Part shown: piece after piece, positions 28,672 through 37,033 of the stretch
How the letters are laid out: each line of letters starts with the position of its first letter
Position numbering within the stretch: position 1 is the first letter of the stretch
Source: a virus
DNA: 37,485 nt
Strand: one strand, 5' to 3'
Virus record (IMG/VR): IMGVR_UViG_3300000117_000001
Coordinates: 1 to 37,485 of that record
Made by a program: the position numbers and the translations under genes
Notes under the pieces: generated by a model
The model's database searches: none
Seen by the model: only the letters and a program-made list of their open reading frames with translations
What the model was told of the DNA's origin: nothing

Positions 28672-31056
28672 ATGTCTTCTGAAACAGTAGAGGCTCTACA
28701 GTACGGTAAGCCAAAGAAAAACGACCCACGCAAGACTCCCGCCCCTCCAAAAGATAGGAAAAAGGGTTCTAAGAAAAATAAACCGGGTTCTGCTAAGAAA
28801 CCAAACTCGTCAATTAAGATGAGTAAGGAAACAGAGTCTAGAATCCGTAATCTTATGCAAGAACACAATAAGAAGGTAGCAAAGAAAGGTAAAGGTTCAA
28901 AAGCAACTATGGGTAGGTTGAAATCTGTCTTTCGTAGGGGTGCTGGTGCTTTTAGCCGTTCTCACGCACCCAATATGTCAAGAAGTGGATGGGGAGTTGC
29001 TAGAGTTAAAGCATTCCTATATCTCTTGCGAAACGGAAGACCAAGCAATCCAAACTACAAGCAAGACAACGACCTATTGCCTAAATCACACCCAAGAGCA
29101 AGTGAAGACTCTGAAGATTACGAAGATTGGGATAACGAGGTCTTTAGTGCCGCCGAATATCAAGGAAGAAAGGTAACTCTAAACAAACCATTCCGCACAC
29201 CCGGCAAAAAGAAAAAGTTTGCAGTATATGTTCAGAATCCCGCAGGTAAAGTCATAATTGTTCGATTTGGCGACCCTAACATGGAAATTAAGCGTGACGA
29301 CCCTAAAAGGCGCAAAGCATTCCGTGACCGTCATAATTGCTCTGAAAAGAAAGATAAAACTACACCCGGATATTGGTCTTGTTATCAATGGCGTAGTGGT
29401 TCTAAGGTTAAAGGTAGTGAAGACTTTAATAAGACATCTGATTGCTTAGAGTCAGATATGGGCTGCGGCTGTGGGTGCAAAGAGACAGTAGAGGCAAAGA
29501 TGGAAGATTACATCTTTATGGATAAAGAGGCTGCTATTAAGAAGTCTCAAGAAATAGGTTTCAAAGGAGAGATTCACGAATCTACTACAGCAGATGGAGG
29601 CACACTGTACTTCCCTGCTAAGACAGAAGATGAGTTTCTAACTTGGTATCGCAAGAACGACCCAGATGCAGAAAATGAATTATCTGCCGCAGAACCTACT
29701 CCTAAAGACGACGAAACTCACGACCAATACATGTCTCGATGTCAAGAGATGGGTTATTCTGAAGAAGAGTGTATGGCTGCACATAAAGGTCACAGTTTTA
29801 TGGATGAAGAGAAGGTAGAAGGATATGGCGGCGGCGGAGGCGGCGGTTATAGCAAACCAGATAATTCTTGTAAAGACGGCTATGAAAAAAGAAATGGTAT
29901 GTGTGTAAAGGTTGCATTTAACTTAGATGTAGATGTTACAGTAGATGAGACTGTAATAGAAGCAAGTACCGGAAGACAGATTGTAAGAATTACAGGAATA
30001 GCATTCCATGATGGTATAAATAAAAATGGATGGCAACTTACTCGCAAAGGTGCAGAGTTAGCAGTATCGCAAATGGTCGGTGCAGATTTAACATTAAACC
30101 ACCCTCCCGCAAAGAATGGTAGATTTACTCGCAATATGGATGGCGGAGTAAAAGATGCCATAGTAGGTATAGTAACTGATGCTTTTATCTTAGACACTGA
30201 ACAAGGCTGGGATGTGGGCTTCAAAGCAGAAGTCCACAGGCCAGAATTGTTTGAGGCTCTAGAGTCTGGCATGTGGCTACGCCCAGACTACGGAGTATCT
30301 ATTGGCGGAACAGGTATACCGGATTCGGTTACAGAACACAAAGATGGTAAAGTAATAATGACATTTGAAAGCGATTTTAAGTTAGACCATCTAGCAATAG
30401 TCCATAGACCGGCTTATCCTCGTGCAAATATAAAAAGTGTTGAAAAACTAGAATTAACTGCCGAAGAAGAAGAAGCCTTTATTAGTCAAACCGATAGTGG
30501 AGTAAATACCGAAAAGGTGAATATAATGGCTGACGAAGAAATTATTACCATCGAAGCATCCGAAGAAGATGTTGTCGAGACCGTAGCAGAAGAGGTTATT
30601 ACCCCAGATTATTCAGCAGAGATTGAAGCATTAAAGGCTTCACTTGCAGAAAAGGAATCAGAAGTTGCCGCTTTCAAAGCAGCAGAAGAAGCAAAGGTAG
30701 AAGAAATGCGCCTTTCTCTTGTAGCAAAAGCAACATCCCTTGGAATGTCCGGACATGATGAATTATCCTCTGAAACTCTAGAAACACTTATTGCTTCTTG
30801 GGAAGCAAGCAAGCCTGTCGTAGAAGACAAGGTAGTTGAAATGAAATCTATCAAAGCATCAACAGATGTAGAAGTAGTTAGCAATCCTGTCGAATCAGAC
30901 ATGGTAGTAGCAAACTACTTGAATGGTAGAAAACTAAAAACCCCTGAAAGCACTTACGAAAAGGCTTTCAATGTGTGGGCTTCCGCATGGAACAAGACAC
31001 AAAGCGACTCCAAAGCACCAACATATGCAGAGGCAAAGGAGAATATGTTACTTTAG
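28672..31056 (+). CDS. Prohead protease fused to N-terminal virion domains and C-terminal scaffold
   Basis: 794 residues. Basic N-terminus; DUF5824-like part with WGVARVKAFLYLLRNGRP and DNDLLPKSHP (about residues 104-142); a second phage domain with GDPNMEIKRDDPKRRKAF and RHNCS...WSCYQW (about 200-245); Cys/Gly-rich linkers. Protease at about 430-600: LNHPP gives the probable catalytic His (about 477), YGVSIGG the Ser (about 543). Then an acidic coiled-coil scaffold (about 640-690). The protease would cleave the scaffold during head maturation. One polyprotein where most phages use separate genes. Confidence 0.75.
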   Translation: MSSETVEALQYGKPKKNDPRKTPAPPKDRKKGSKKNKPGSAKKPNSSIKMSKETESRIRNLMQEHNKKVAKKGKGSKATMGRLKSVFRRGAGAFSRSHAPNMSRSGWGVARVKAFLYLLRNGRPSNPNYKQDNDLLPKSHPRASEDSEDYEDWDNEVFSAAEYQGRKVTLNKPFRTPGKKKKFAVYVQNPAGKVIIVRFGDPNMEIKRDDPKRRKAFRDRHNCSEKKDKTTPGYWSCYQWRSGSKVKGSEDFNKTSDCLESDMGCGCGCKETVEAKMEDYIFMDKEAAIKKSQEIGFKGEIHESTTADGGTLYFPAKTEDEFLTWYRKNDPDAENELSAAEPTPKDDETHDQYMSRCQEMGYSEEECMAAHKGHSFMDEEKVEGYGGGGGGGYSKPDNSCKDGYEKRNGMCVKVAFNLDVDVTVDETVIEASTGRQIVRITGIAFHDGINKNGWQLTRKGAELAVSQMVGADLTLNHPPAKNGRFTRNMDGGVKDAIVGIVTDAFILDTEQGWDVGFKAEVHRPELFEALESGMWLRPDYGVSIGGTGIPDSVTEHKDGKVIMTFESDFKLDHLAIVHRPAYPRANIKSVEKLELTAEEEEAFISQTDSGVNTEKVNIMADEEIITIEASEEDVVETVAEEVITPDYSAEIEALKASLAEKESEVAAFKAAEEAKVEEMRLSLVAKATSLGMSGHDELSSETLETLIASWEASKPVVEDKVVEMKSIKASTDVEVVSNPVESDMVVANYLNGRKLKTPESTYEKAFNVWASAWNKTQSDSKAPTYAEAKENMLL
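30526..31056 (+). CDS. Nested in-frame scaffold start inside the protease gene
   Basis: ATG 30526 is in frame with the protease (residue 619) and has SD AAAAGGTG 7 nt upstream. It would give a separate 176-residue scaffold starting MADEEIITIEASEED, like the nested C/Nu3 arrangement of lambda. The product is acidic and helical with Ala/Glu/Lys heptads. Inferred from the RBS; not proven. Confidence 0.45.
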   Translation: MADEEIITIEASEEDVVETVAEEVITPDYSAEIEALKASLAEKESEVAAFKAAEEAKVEEMRLSLVAKATSLGMSGHDELSSETLETLIASWEASKPVVEDKVVEMKSIKASTDVEVVSNPVESDMVVANYLNGRKLKTPESTYEKAFNVWASAWNKTQSDSKAPTYAEAKENMLL

Positions 31057-31067
31057 ACATTAAAACA

Positions 31068-31086
31068 ATAGGAGATGAAAAATATG
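31068..31086 (+). repeat. Duplicated ribosome-binding leader, copy 1
   Basis: ATAGGAGATGAAAAATATG including the start codon of the decoration gene. An identical 19 nt precedes the major capsid gene at 31530-31548. Confidence 0.9.
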
Positions 31087-31512
31087 ACAGATATGAGCGC
31101 ACCAAGAAACGCTGTTCTAAAGACAGGTACAACTGTTGCAGGGCCGGGTTACTTATTGACAAACGACAGCACAAACAATACCCTAGACCTAGTCACATGG
31201 GGAGAGACCGTACTTGGAGTCTCAGCAGATGAATCCGAAAGAGATGCTTCCGGACTAGTTACTGCTGCTGGCGCAAAAGTTGGCTTCCGCCCTCTAGGTG
31301 GAGTTTTGATGGTAGCATCAAAGGCTTCTCAAACTTATACTACAGGACTCCCTGTCTATGCAGACAACAGTGGACTTGTAGCAGATGGTGACGACTCTGG
31401 CGGTTCAACCGCTGGAAAAATCATCGGAATATACATCGGAGAAGGCGTAGTTACTTCCTCGGCAGCAGGTGATTTGATTCCTGTTATGACAGGAGTAGGA
31501 ACCGCTAACTGA
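31084..31512 (+). CDS. Capsid decoration / head stabilising protein
   Basis: 142 residues from ATG 31084. Beta-rich, Gly/Ala/Thr-rich sequence: TTVAGPGYLLTNDSTNNTLD, then GVSADESERDASGLVTAAGA, then GLPVYADNSGLV. This is the style of gpD/DUF2190-like proteins that coat the mature head. The position directly before the major capsid gene agrees. Has the same leader as the capsid gene, implying high expression. Confidence 0.7.
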   Translation: MTDMSAPRNAVLKTGTTVAGPGYLLTNDSTNNTLDLVTWGETVLGVSADESERDASGLVTAAGAKVGFRPLGGVLMVASKASQTYTTGLPVYADNSGLVADGDDSGGSTAGKIIGIYIGEGVVTSSAAGDLIPVMTGVGTAN

Positions 31513-31529
31513 TTCCCACAATGAAAAAT

Positions 31530-31548
31530 ATAGGAGATGAAAAATATG
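31530..31548 (+). repeat. Duplicated ribosome-binding leader, copy 2
   Basis: Identical to 31068-31086, now before the major capsid gene. Confidence 0.9.
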
Positions 31549-32445
31549 GCAAACGAAACATTAGAACAAATCTTAACAGTCGAAGCAGCAGCAGGGCCAT
31601 TCGGTCAATCTGATGCAGTCCTTGAGCAGACCCTTCGTGACTTTATTCAACTACAGTCCACACTAATTAGTGTTGGTACAAAAGTTGTTGGAGTACGCAG
31701 AGTCGGATGGCTTGAGTTTACTTGGTACACAGGACAAGACGGTACATTCACATACCCACTAGCAGATAACGCTGTTACTGACCCAACCAAGATTGGAACC
31801 AGCAACTACTCTGTTCACCTAAAGAAGGGACAAGGCCGATGTATCTTCCTAGACTCCACACTACTTCGTGGCGAATCTTGGGAAAACATTGACCGTCAGC
31901 AACTTGCTATTATCCGCAACATGGCTGATGTTATAGACGACCTTATCCTTGATGCTCTAGTCGCTGGTGCAGACCAAAGCGTAGCAGTTGCAGGTGGTTC
32001 CGAATGGGACACAGCAAGTGCAGATGCAGAAGCAAACATCTTAGCCGCTATGGATAAGATTTTCGAGAACGGTAGAGTCTCCGGTAACGAACCATTGGCT
32101 CTTATCGTACCTGCAAAGCATCGAAATGTTTTGCTTAACACTACTCTTTACGGAAATGTTGTTGAATCACTTCAAGAACACCTAGCCCGTATCGGAAACC
32201 TAACTATCTACTACACCCGTAACACAGGATTTGCTGACACAGCACTACTTCTAGTACCGGGCGCAGAGACAGGAGAGTTCTTCCAATACAACGGCGACGG
32301 ATTCCAAGAGACTGAATTGACTCGTATTCCGGGTGTCGGTTTCGATTGGATGCTAACAGGCTACATGGGCTGTGTTATTCACGAAGACGGCGGAAGTGCA
32401 GGTAAAAACAGTCGAATCTGTAAGATTACAAACATCTCCGCTTGA
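31546..32445 (+). CDS. Major capsid protein, HK97 fold
   Basis: 299 residues from ATG 31546. N-terminal helix, then a beta E-loop-like part (WLEFTWYTGQDGTFTYPLAD), a spine helix (DRQQLAIIRNMADVIDDLI), later KHRNVLLNTTLYGNVV and an axial domain ending in GYMGCVIHEDG. Size, position after protease and decoration protein, and Ala/Gly/Thr composition fit an HK97-type capsid protein. No N-terminal delta domain is obvious, in line with a separate scaffold. Confidence 0.8.
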   Translation: MANETLEQILTVEAAAGPFGQSDAVLEQTLRDFIQLQSTLISVGTKVVGVRRVGWLEFTWYTGQDGTFTYPLADNAVTDPTKIGTSNYSVHLKKGQGRCIFLDSTLLRGESWENIDRQQLAIIRNMADVIDDLILDALVAGADQSVAVAGGSEWDTASADAEANILAAMDKIFENGRVSGNEPLALIVPAKHRNVLLNTTLYGNVVESLQEHLARIGNLTIYYTRNTGFADTALLLVPGAETGEFFQYNGDGFQETELTRIPGVGFDWMLTGYMGCVIHEDGGSAGKNSRICKITNISA

Positions 32446-32457
32446 AGGTGATGTTAG

Positions 32458-32709
32458 TTGTCTGATAGAGCAGAGTTTATGAAGCGGTACGCCGCAGATA
32501 TACTAGGCAGAGACTTAACTGATGATGAGGCGGATTTGGTTTCGCAAGAAACCAACCGTCGCATCGTTAGAGACTTATGTGGTACTTTTAAGGTGTCAAA
32601 GCCTAAGCCTAAGAAGTCAAAACCAAAACCTAAGATTAGTGTAGATAAAGAATTGGAGAGTGTAATAAATGAAGCAATCGAAAGCAGCAGTAGCAAAAGC
32701 ACTGAATGA
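32458..32709 (+). CDS. Small basic protein with Lys-Pro tail
   Basis: 83 residues from a TTG start (GAAGGTGATG just upstream). N-terminal acidic helix (DRAEFMKRYAADILGRDLTD), then a Lys/Pro-rich stretch (VSKPKPKKSKPKPK). The next start lies inside its end. Possibly a head-associated protein; not recognised. Confidence 0.6.
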   Translation: MSDRAEFMKRYAADILGRDLTDDEADLVSQETNRRIVRDLCGTFKVSKPKPKKSKPKPKISVDKELESVINEAIESSSSKSTE

Positions 32710-33106
32710 TGCTGGAATCCCTCTTCCTAAAGAGGATTCTTACGATGCCATGATGCACCGCCTAAATACTTGGTCTGCCGGACATGGTTATTTGTTTCGC
32801 AGAATGAAGTCAAGATTTTATGCACAACAAAAATTACCTGCTGAGATTCCTCTAGGTACAGTCATTTGGGTTCCAAATAGTAAGTTTGCTAGAGATTTGA
32901 TTAGGACAGGTGCTATGTTCCCTATGGGTCGTGCGCCTTATGATGATAAGTACACAATGATTGATGTCCCTAAGACAGAAGATTATGTAGAGCCTGTTGT
33001 TGAAAAACCTAAGTCTAAACCTAAAGCAAAGCCTAAAAAGACAAGTAAACCTAAAAAGAATAGTAAGGTGAAGGCTGATGGCGGTAACAACAAGTCAGAT
33101 TCGTGA
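32669..33106 (+). CDS. Hypothetical head-region protein with Lys/Pro-rich C-terminus
   Basis: 145 residues; SD GGAGAG. Residues 1-95 form a folded part (YDAMMHRLNTWSAGHGYLF; GTVIWVPNSKFARDLIRTG); the last 45 are repeats of K-P/S-K-P (EKPKSKPKAKPKKTSKPKKN), echoing the tail of the previous gene. Such tails could bind DNA in the head. Not recognised. Confidence 0.6.
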   Translation: MKQSKAAVAKALNDAGIPLPKEDSYDAMMHRLNTWSAGHGYLFRRMKSRFYAQQKLPAEIPLGTVIWVPNSKFARDLIRTGAMFPMGRAPYDDKYTMIDVPKTEDYVEPVVEKPKSKPKAKPKKTSKPKKNSKVKADGGNNKSDS

Positions 33107-33467
33107 TTTGCTAAACAGACCGAGAGGACTGAATGACGGCACTGTTACTGAATATATTACTATTCGTACCGCACAGATAGACAAACAGGTTCGTTCCTCG
33201 ACCTTGTACGGCCTAGGTGATGATAGCGGAGTAACTGATACTCTAAAAGAATCTGCTATCAAAATGATGGTATGCGTAGATTGTTTGCGAGTTATGATTG
33301 ATACAATTCCCTCTTATGTCCCAGAGAATGAGCAGAGACAGCAAGACATAAGATTTAGTACACAACTAAGGTCATTTGAAAAACAGGCACAAAGCCTACT
33401 AGACCAAATAAGTGAAGCGGCTGGCTCTGCATTCTTTGTTGATTCTACATCAACAAAGCAGAGTTAG
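33078..33467 (+). CDS. Head-tail adaptor-like protein
   Basis: 129 residues, SD AAGGTGAAGG. Helical N-terminus (TSQIRDLLNRPRGLNDGTVT) followed by a long helix with Cys pair (VCVDCLRVM) and acidic C-terminus. Size and position after the capsid genes suggest a gp6/gp15-like adaptor. Low-confidence function. Confidence 0.5.
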   Translation: MAVTTSQIRDLLNRPRGLNDGTVTEYITIRTAQIDKQVRSSTLYGLGDDSGVTDTLKESAIKMMVCVDCLRVMIDTIPSYVPENEQRQQDIRFSTQLRSFEKQAQSLLDQISEAAGSAFFVDSTSTKQS

Positions 33468-33476
33468 GTGTAATAT

Positions 33477-35753
33477 ATGACAGATTATACATGGGTAGGC
33501 GCAGCATCACCAGATGCTTCTACTGCTGCTAATTGGAGTCCTTCATCTGGAACCCCTAATACATCTTCTGATACTGCTATATTCAAAAACAATGCCCCTT
33601 GCGAATGGAATATAGCAACAGTAGGTACTATACAAATAGAAGATACTTATACAGGAATGTTAATTATTGCTAGTGATATTGCTATAACAGGGTTTGATAT
33701 TCGAGTTGCTGGTATGATAGATACGGTTGCTGCTAGAATCTTAACATTTAGCGGTACTCCCCCTTATAATAGTGGAAAAACCCATATTGTTCACGGTTAT
33801 TCAACAGATGATTCTCCCTTTAGAACAGAAACCGCAAGAGGACATATTACTTACAAAATGAATGGTAGTAGTGCTATTACTTACGATTCCGGTATATACC
33901 CTCACATACTACTTACTAATGGCAGTCATACACCAGACTATGCTATGGTATCTGGTACTAGAACCAATCAAATAAAGTTTCATTCTCTTACTGTAAATAG
34001 TGGTGCTACTTTTGCACCTGCTTCTGCTACTCCTAGTGCTAATGACCGTTTGCGAAAATGGGTTTCTGAAACTGCCGTAGCAACTCAATTTGCGATAAGT
34101 AGCGGGGTTGCTAGTTTTAATGGCGGTTATGCAGAGTGGACTTTTCAAGCAATAAGTTCTGGTTTTGCTATTCCTACATCCGGAGTTGCTACATACAATC
34201 AATGTAAGTTTACATTTGATAAGATGGTAATAGATGCTAGCGTAGGAGGAGTAGGTAAATGGGCGCAAATTATTGCTCCTTCAAGATTAATACTAACAGA
34301 CTTTACAGTAAATGTAGGTGCATCTGTTAAAGGGAGTTCTACTTCAGCAGGGTGCGCTATTCTTTTAGTAAATAAACCTAAAATACACGGAACATGGTCT
34401 TTCCTCCCCGTTGCTGATGGTTACTATGTATATCCTAAGACAGGAGAAACATTAAGTTATCCTCATGGTGGAACAGGTCTTAATGCCCTAGGTTCTGCTA
34501 ATCAAGTTCTTGCTACAAATGCAGGTGCTACTGCTATGGAGTGGCAGACTGTTTCTGGCGGCGGAGGTTCCGGTGATATAACAGGAGTGACAATAACTAC
34601 TGATAGTGGCGGTGGTTCAAAGGCCGAAGATACAGGAGGGTCAGCAGACTTTTCTATATTGGGCGCAACAGGCGTAGGTGTAACAAACAGTGGTACTACA
34701 ATTACAGCCGTTGCTGTTCCCGGTGAAATAGACCATGACTCACTACAAAACTTCGTAGCAGCAGAACATGTTGATTGGGCTGGTGCAAGCGCAGGTACAA
34801 TCCATGCAAGTAACTATACTGATACAAATACTCAATTAAGTAATGCAGAAGTAAGAACAGCCGTTGAAGCGGCAACCGATTCAAATGTATTTACAGATGC
34901 AGACCACACCAAATTGAACGGAATTGACGCATCGGCAGATGTGACAGACGCAACCACTGTAACTGCGGCTGGCGCACTAATGGATAGCGAAGTAACTAAT
35001 CTTGCTCAAGTTAAAGCATTTAATACGGCAGACTACGCTACTGCGGCTCAAGGTGTAAAGGCTGATAGTGCTTTACAACCGGGTTCAGCATTAGCACCCG
35101 GCGACCCCGTAAGTGCTTTGGCTAATGATTTAGGTTTCGTTGGGGCTGGCGACCCTGTTAGTGCCTTGGCTAATGATGCCGGTTACTTGGATGCGTCTAC
35201 TACTCCTACTGCTATGTTTGCTAAGTTTAAAGAAAATACAAGTAGTCATACAAGTAGTAACATAAGCGCAGGTGGTACGGGAGCAATTATTTTAGGTAGT
35301 GAAATATGGGTTACTGAAACAGGTAATGCAACTTTACTTGCGACTATGAATCAAACAGGAGGTGCTGCTCAAGATGGAGTTATGACATTTACTGCTGCTA
35401 CGGCTGGAACATATCAAATTAACATTCAAATCCAATACGGCTCAAGCAGTTTAGCACAAACAAGTGGTGCTACATACAAATTACAATTACTCCCATATTA
35501 TTTAGCGGCTGCATCTGCTGGCTCTTTTGGTGTAGGCGGAGGTAATTTGCTTGCTTATTCAAGGAAAATTGTTACGCAGTATTGGCAAGACCAATGCCAA
35601 CAAATATCATTTATGGCTACATTTGCCGATGGAGATTTATTTTGGGTTCAGTCAAAAATAGTAGCATCAAGTGGTTCCGGTAATTACAAAATTAAAGGCT
35701 CCGGTGCAAGTGGTAGTAGCACAGTATTTTTAGATATGATTAGGATAGCGTGA
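33477..35753 (+). CDS. Fibre / adhesin with C1q-like C-terminal head
   Basis: 758 residues; SD TTAGGTG. N-terminal TWVGAASPDASTAANWSPSS is the usual opening of beta-helix adhesion domains. Residues 325-500 carry phage-fibre motifs (GGTGLNALGSANQVL; DHDSLQNFVAAEHVDWAGAS; ASNYTDTNTQLSN). A tandem repeat with core DPVSALAND occurs twice at about 545-565. The last 165 residues look like a C1q/TNF-like jelly roll. Probably trimeric and receptor-binding. It lies among head genes, so it may be a capsid fibre. Confidence 0.7.
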   Translation: MTDYTWVGAASPDASTAANWSPSSGTPNTSSDTAIFKNNAPCEWNIATVGTIQIEDTYTGMLIIASDIAITGFDIRVAGMIDTVAARILTFSGTPPYNSGKTHIVHGYSTDDSPFRTETARGHITYKMNGSSAITYDSGIYPHILLTNGSHTPDYAMVSGTRTNQIKFHSLTVNSGATFAPASATPSANDRLRKWVSETAVATQFAISSGVASFNGGYAEWTFQAISSGFAIPTSGVATYNQCKFTFDKMVIDASVGGVGKWAQIIAPSRLILTDFTVNVGASVKGSSTSAGCAILLVNKPKIHGTWSFLPVADGYYVYPKTGETLSYPHGGTGLNALGSANQVLATNAGATAMEWQTVSGGGGSGDITGVTITTDSGGGSKAEDTGGSADFSILGATGVGVTNSGTTITAVAVPGEIDHDSLQNFVAAEHVDWAGASAGTIHASNYTDTNTQLSNAEVRTAVEAATDSNVFTDADHTKLNGIDASADVTDATTVTAAGALMDSEVTNLAQVKAFNTADYATAAQGVKADSALQPGSALAPGDPVSALANDLGFVGAGDPVSALANDAGYLDASTTPTAMFAKFKENTSSHTSSNISAGGTGAIILGSEIWVTETGNATLLATMNQTGGAAQDGVMTFTAATAGTYQINIQIQYGSSSLAQTSGATYKLQLLPYYLAAASAGSFGVGGGNLLAYSRKIVTQYWQDQCQQISFMATFADGDLFWVQSKIVASSGSGNYKIKGSGASGSSTVFLDMIRIA

Positions 35754-35757
35754 TAAT

Positions 35758-35946
35758 ATGTGTAGCAATTGTAGTAATTATGAAGATGTAATGAAAAATC
35801 ACTACTCAACCGAATTAGCAGATGATGATGCACATATTTTATTTAGAATGGGTAATGGTAGTATCGGTATTAATCTTACAGGGTGGCCTACTTGGATTAG
35901 TAGTGCGCCAACAATAGAACATTTGAATAGTTTGATAGGTGGTTAA
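35758..35946 (+). CDS. Small hypothetical protein, 62 aa
   Basis: ATG 35758 after the fibre stop. Cys pair CSNC at residues 2-5, then an acidic helix and an aromatic tail (GINLTGWPTWISSAP). Possibly a chaperone or fibre accessory; not recognised. Confidence 0.55.
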   Translation: MCSNCSNYEDVMKNHYSTELADDDAHILFRMGNGSIGINLTGWPTWISSAPTIEHLNSLIGG

Positions 35947-35947
35947 A

Positions 35948-36049
35948 ATGACAAGATGTAATTTATTAGATACATGGTTTGATGCAAAGTCTAAAGAGTT
36001 AGACAAAGCAGAAAAAGAGCAAAAGAAAGATTTAATTACAGGTGAATAA
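35948..36049 (+). CDS. Microprotein, 33 aa
   Basis: Starts directly after the previous stop and is followed at once by the next start. Basic/acidic helix (FDAKSKELDKAEKEQKKD), probably coiled coil. Called from tight packing only. Confidence 0.45.
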   Translation: MTRCNLLDTWFDAKSKELDKAEKEQKKDLITGE

Positions 36050-36050
36050 A

Positions 36051-36218
36051 ATGAAGATGAAAGGAAAAATAATATATACGCCGCCGGAAAGATGTTATGC
36101 CAATGTAAACATTGAAGAAACACCACATGGCTATAGGCTATATAGGGAGGGCGAAAGCCAACCGTTTATGTCTCTACCATTTAGTTGTGTAAAGGCAGTA
36201 GAATATAAAAAGGAATGA
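36051..36218 (+). CDS. Microprotein, 55 aa
   Basis: ATG 36051 one base after the previous stop. Beta-like sequence (KMKGKIIYTPPERCYANVN; THGYRLYREG-like segment; FMSLPFSCVKAVEY). Not recognised. Confidence 0.5.
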   Translation: MKMKGKIIYTPPERCYANVNIEETPHGYRLYREGESQPFMSLPFSCVKAVEYKKE

Positions 36219-36223
36219 TAAAT

Positions 36224-36508
36224 ATGCAAGAATACATGTATTATGCAACAGGAGTAGCGATTGTAGGTGCTGGTCTATACGGCATCTATAAGAAATATCT
36301 GAAAGATGGAAAACTAACATTAGATGAGGTTATGGATATTGTCAATGATGTTGAAGACATTGTAGATGATTTAACTGATGCTTATCCCTCTTTAGCAGAA
36401 TTAAAGAAAATGAAAAAGGCTGAATTAGTAGCACTTTGCGAAAAGTATGATATTGACGCAAAAGGTGTAAAGGCTGAATTAGTTGAAAGGCTTTCGGAGT
36501 TGGAGTAA
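36224..36508 (+). CDS. SAP-domain protein with N-terminal membrane segment
   Basis: 94 residues from ATG 36224 (AAAGGA about 9 nt upstream); ATG 36215 is in frame but too close to the SD. Residues 3-22 are hydrophobic (YYATGVAIVGAGLYGIY), a probable transmembrane helix; then an acidic helix; the last 35 residues (LKKMKKAELVALCEKYDI ... ELVERLSEL) form a SAP DNA-binding motif. A membrane-anchored DNA-binding protein is unusual in a head module. Confidence 0.7.
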   Translation: MQEYMYYATGVAIVGAGLYGIYKKYLKDGKLTLDEVMDIVNDVEDIVDDLTDAYPSLAELKKMKKAELVALCEKYDIDAKGVKAELVERLSELE

Positions 36509-37032
36509 TGACATACTATTGCTCTGTTGCCGATGTTGGTCTAAGACTAGGTCTTGATAGCGCGCAGCGTAGCAGAGCAAGTAGTAGGATTACTTCTTGT
36601 ATTCGCAGAGCAACAATTAAGATAGACCAATGCTTTAAAGATTATGGTAGAGATGAGCCTAGTAAATCCACACAAAGTAATACTTTGAATGGTGCTATTA
36701 CTGCTGGTGCTACTACCCTTACTCTTACTTCCGGTACTGCTTTTAGTACATCTGGAAATGGAAATGTAGATGGTGACTCTTTTACATGGAGTGGTAAGTC
36801 TACTCATCAATTAACAGGGGTTACAGGATTATCTTTTGACCATGCCTCCGGAGTTACTGTAGAAGAAGGCGAGTTTGCTCATGTCGTTAGAGAAATATGC
36901 GGTGATATAGCAAGCGGTCTTTATTTAGAAGATGAAGCAACACATCAGAAATCTGATGATATGAGAGGATATAACCTAAGAGAAAGGGGTTATATTGAAT
37001 TGCAGAGATTAGCGCATCTAGGTAGTGTATAA
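36508..37032 (+). CDS. Head-tail connector-like protein with inserted beta domain
   Basis: 174 residues; start overlaps the upstream stop (TAATG). N-terminal helices (SVADVGLRLGLDSAQRSRAS; IRRATIKIDQCF) and C-terminal helices (VVREICGDIASGLYLEDE; NLRERGYIELQRLA) match gp6-type connectors. Between them is a Thr/Gly-rich beta insertion (TLNGAITAGATTLTLTSGTA). Likely binds under the portal. Function by family analogy. Confidence 0.6.
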   Translation: MTYYCSVADVGLRLGLDSAQRSRASSRITSCIRRATIKIDQCFKDYGRDEPSKSTQSNTLNGAITAGATTLTLTSGTAFSTSGNGNVDGDSFTWSGKSTHQLTGVTGLSFDHASGVTVEEGEFAHVVREICGDIASGLYLEDEATHQKSDDMRGYNLRERGYIELQRLAHLGSV

Positions 37033-37033
37033 T

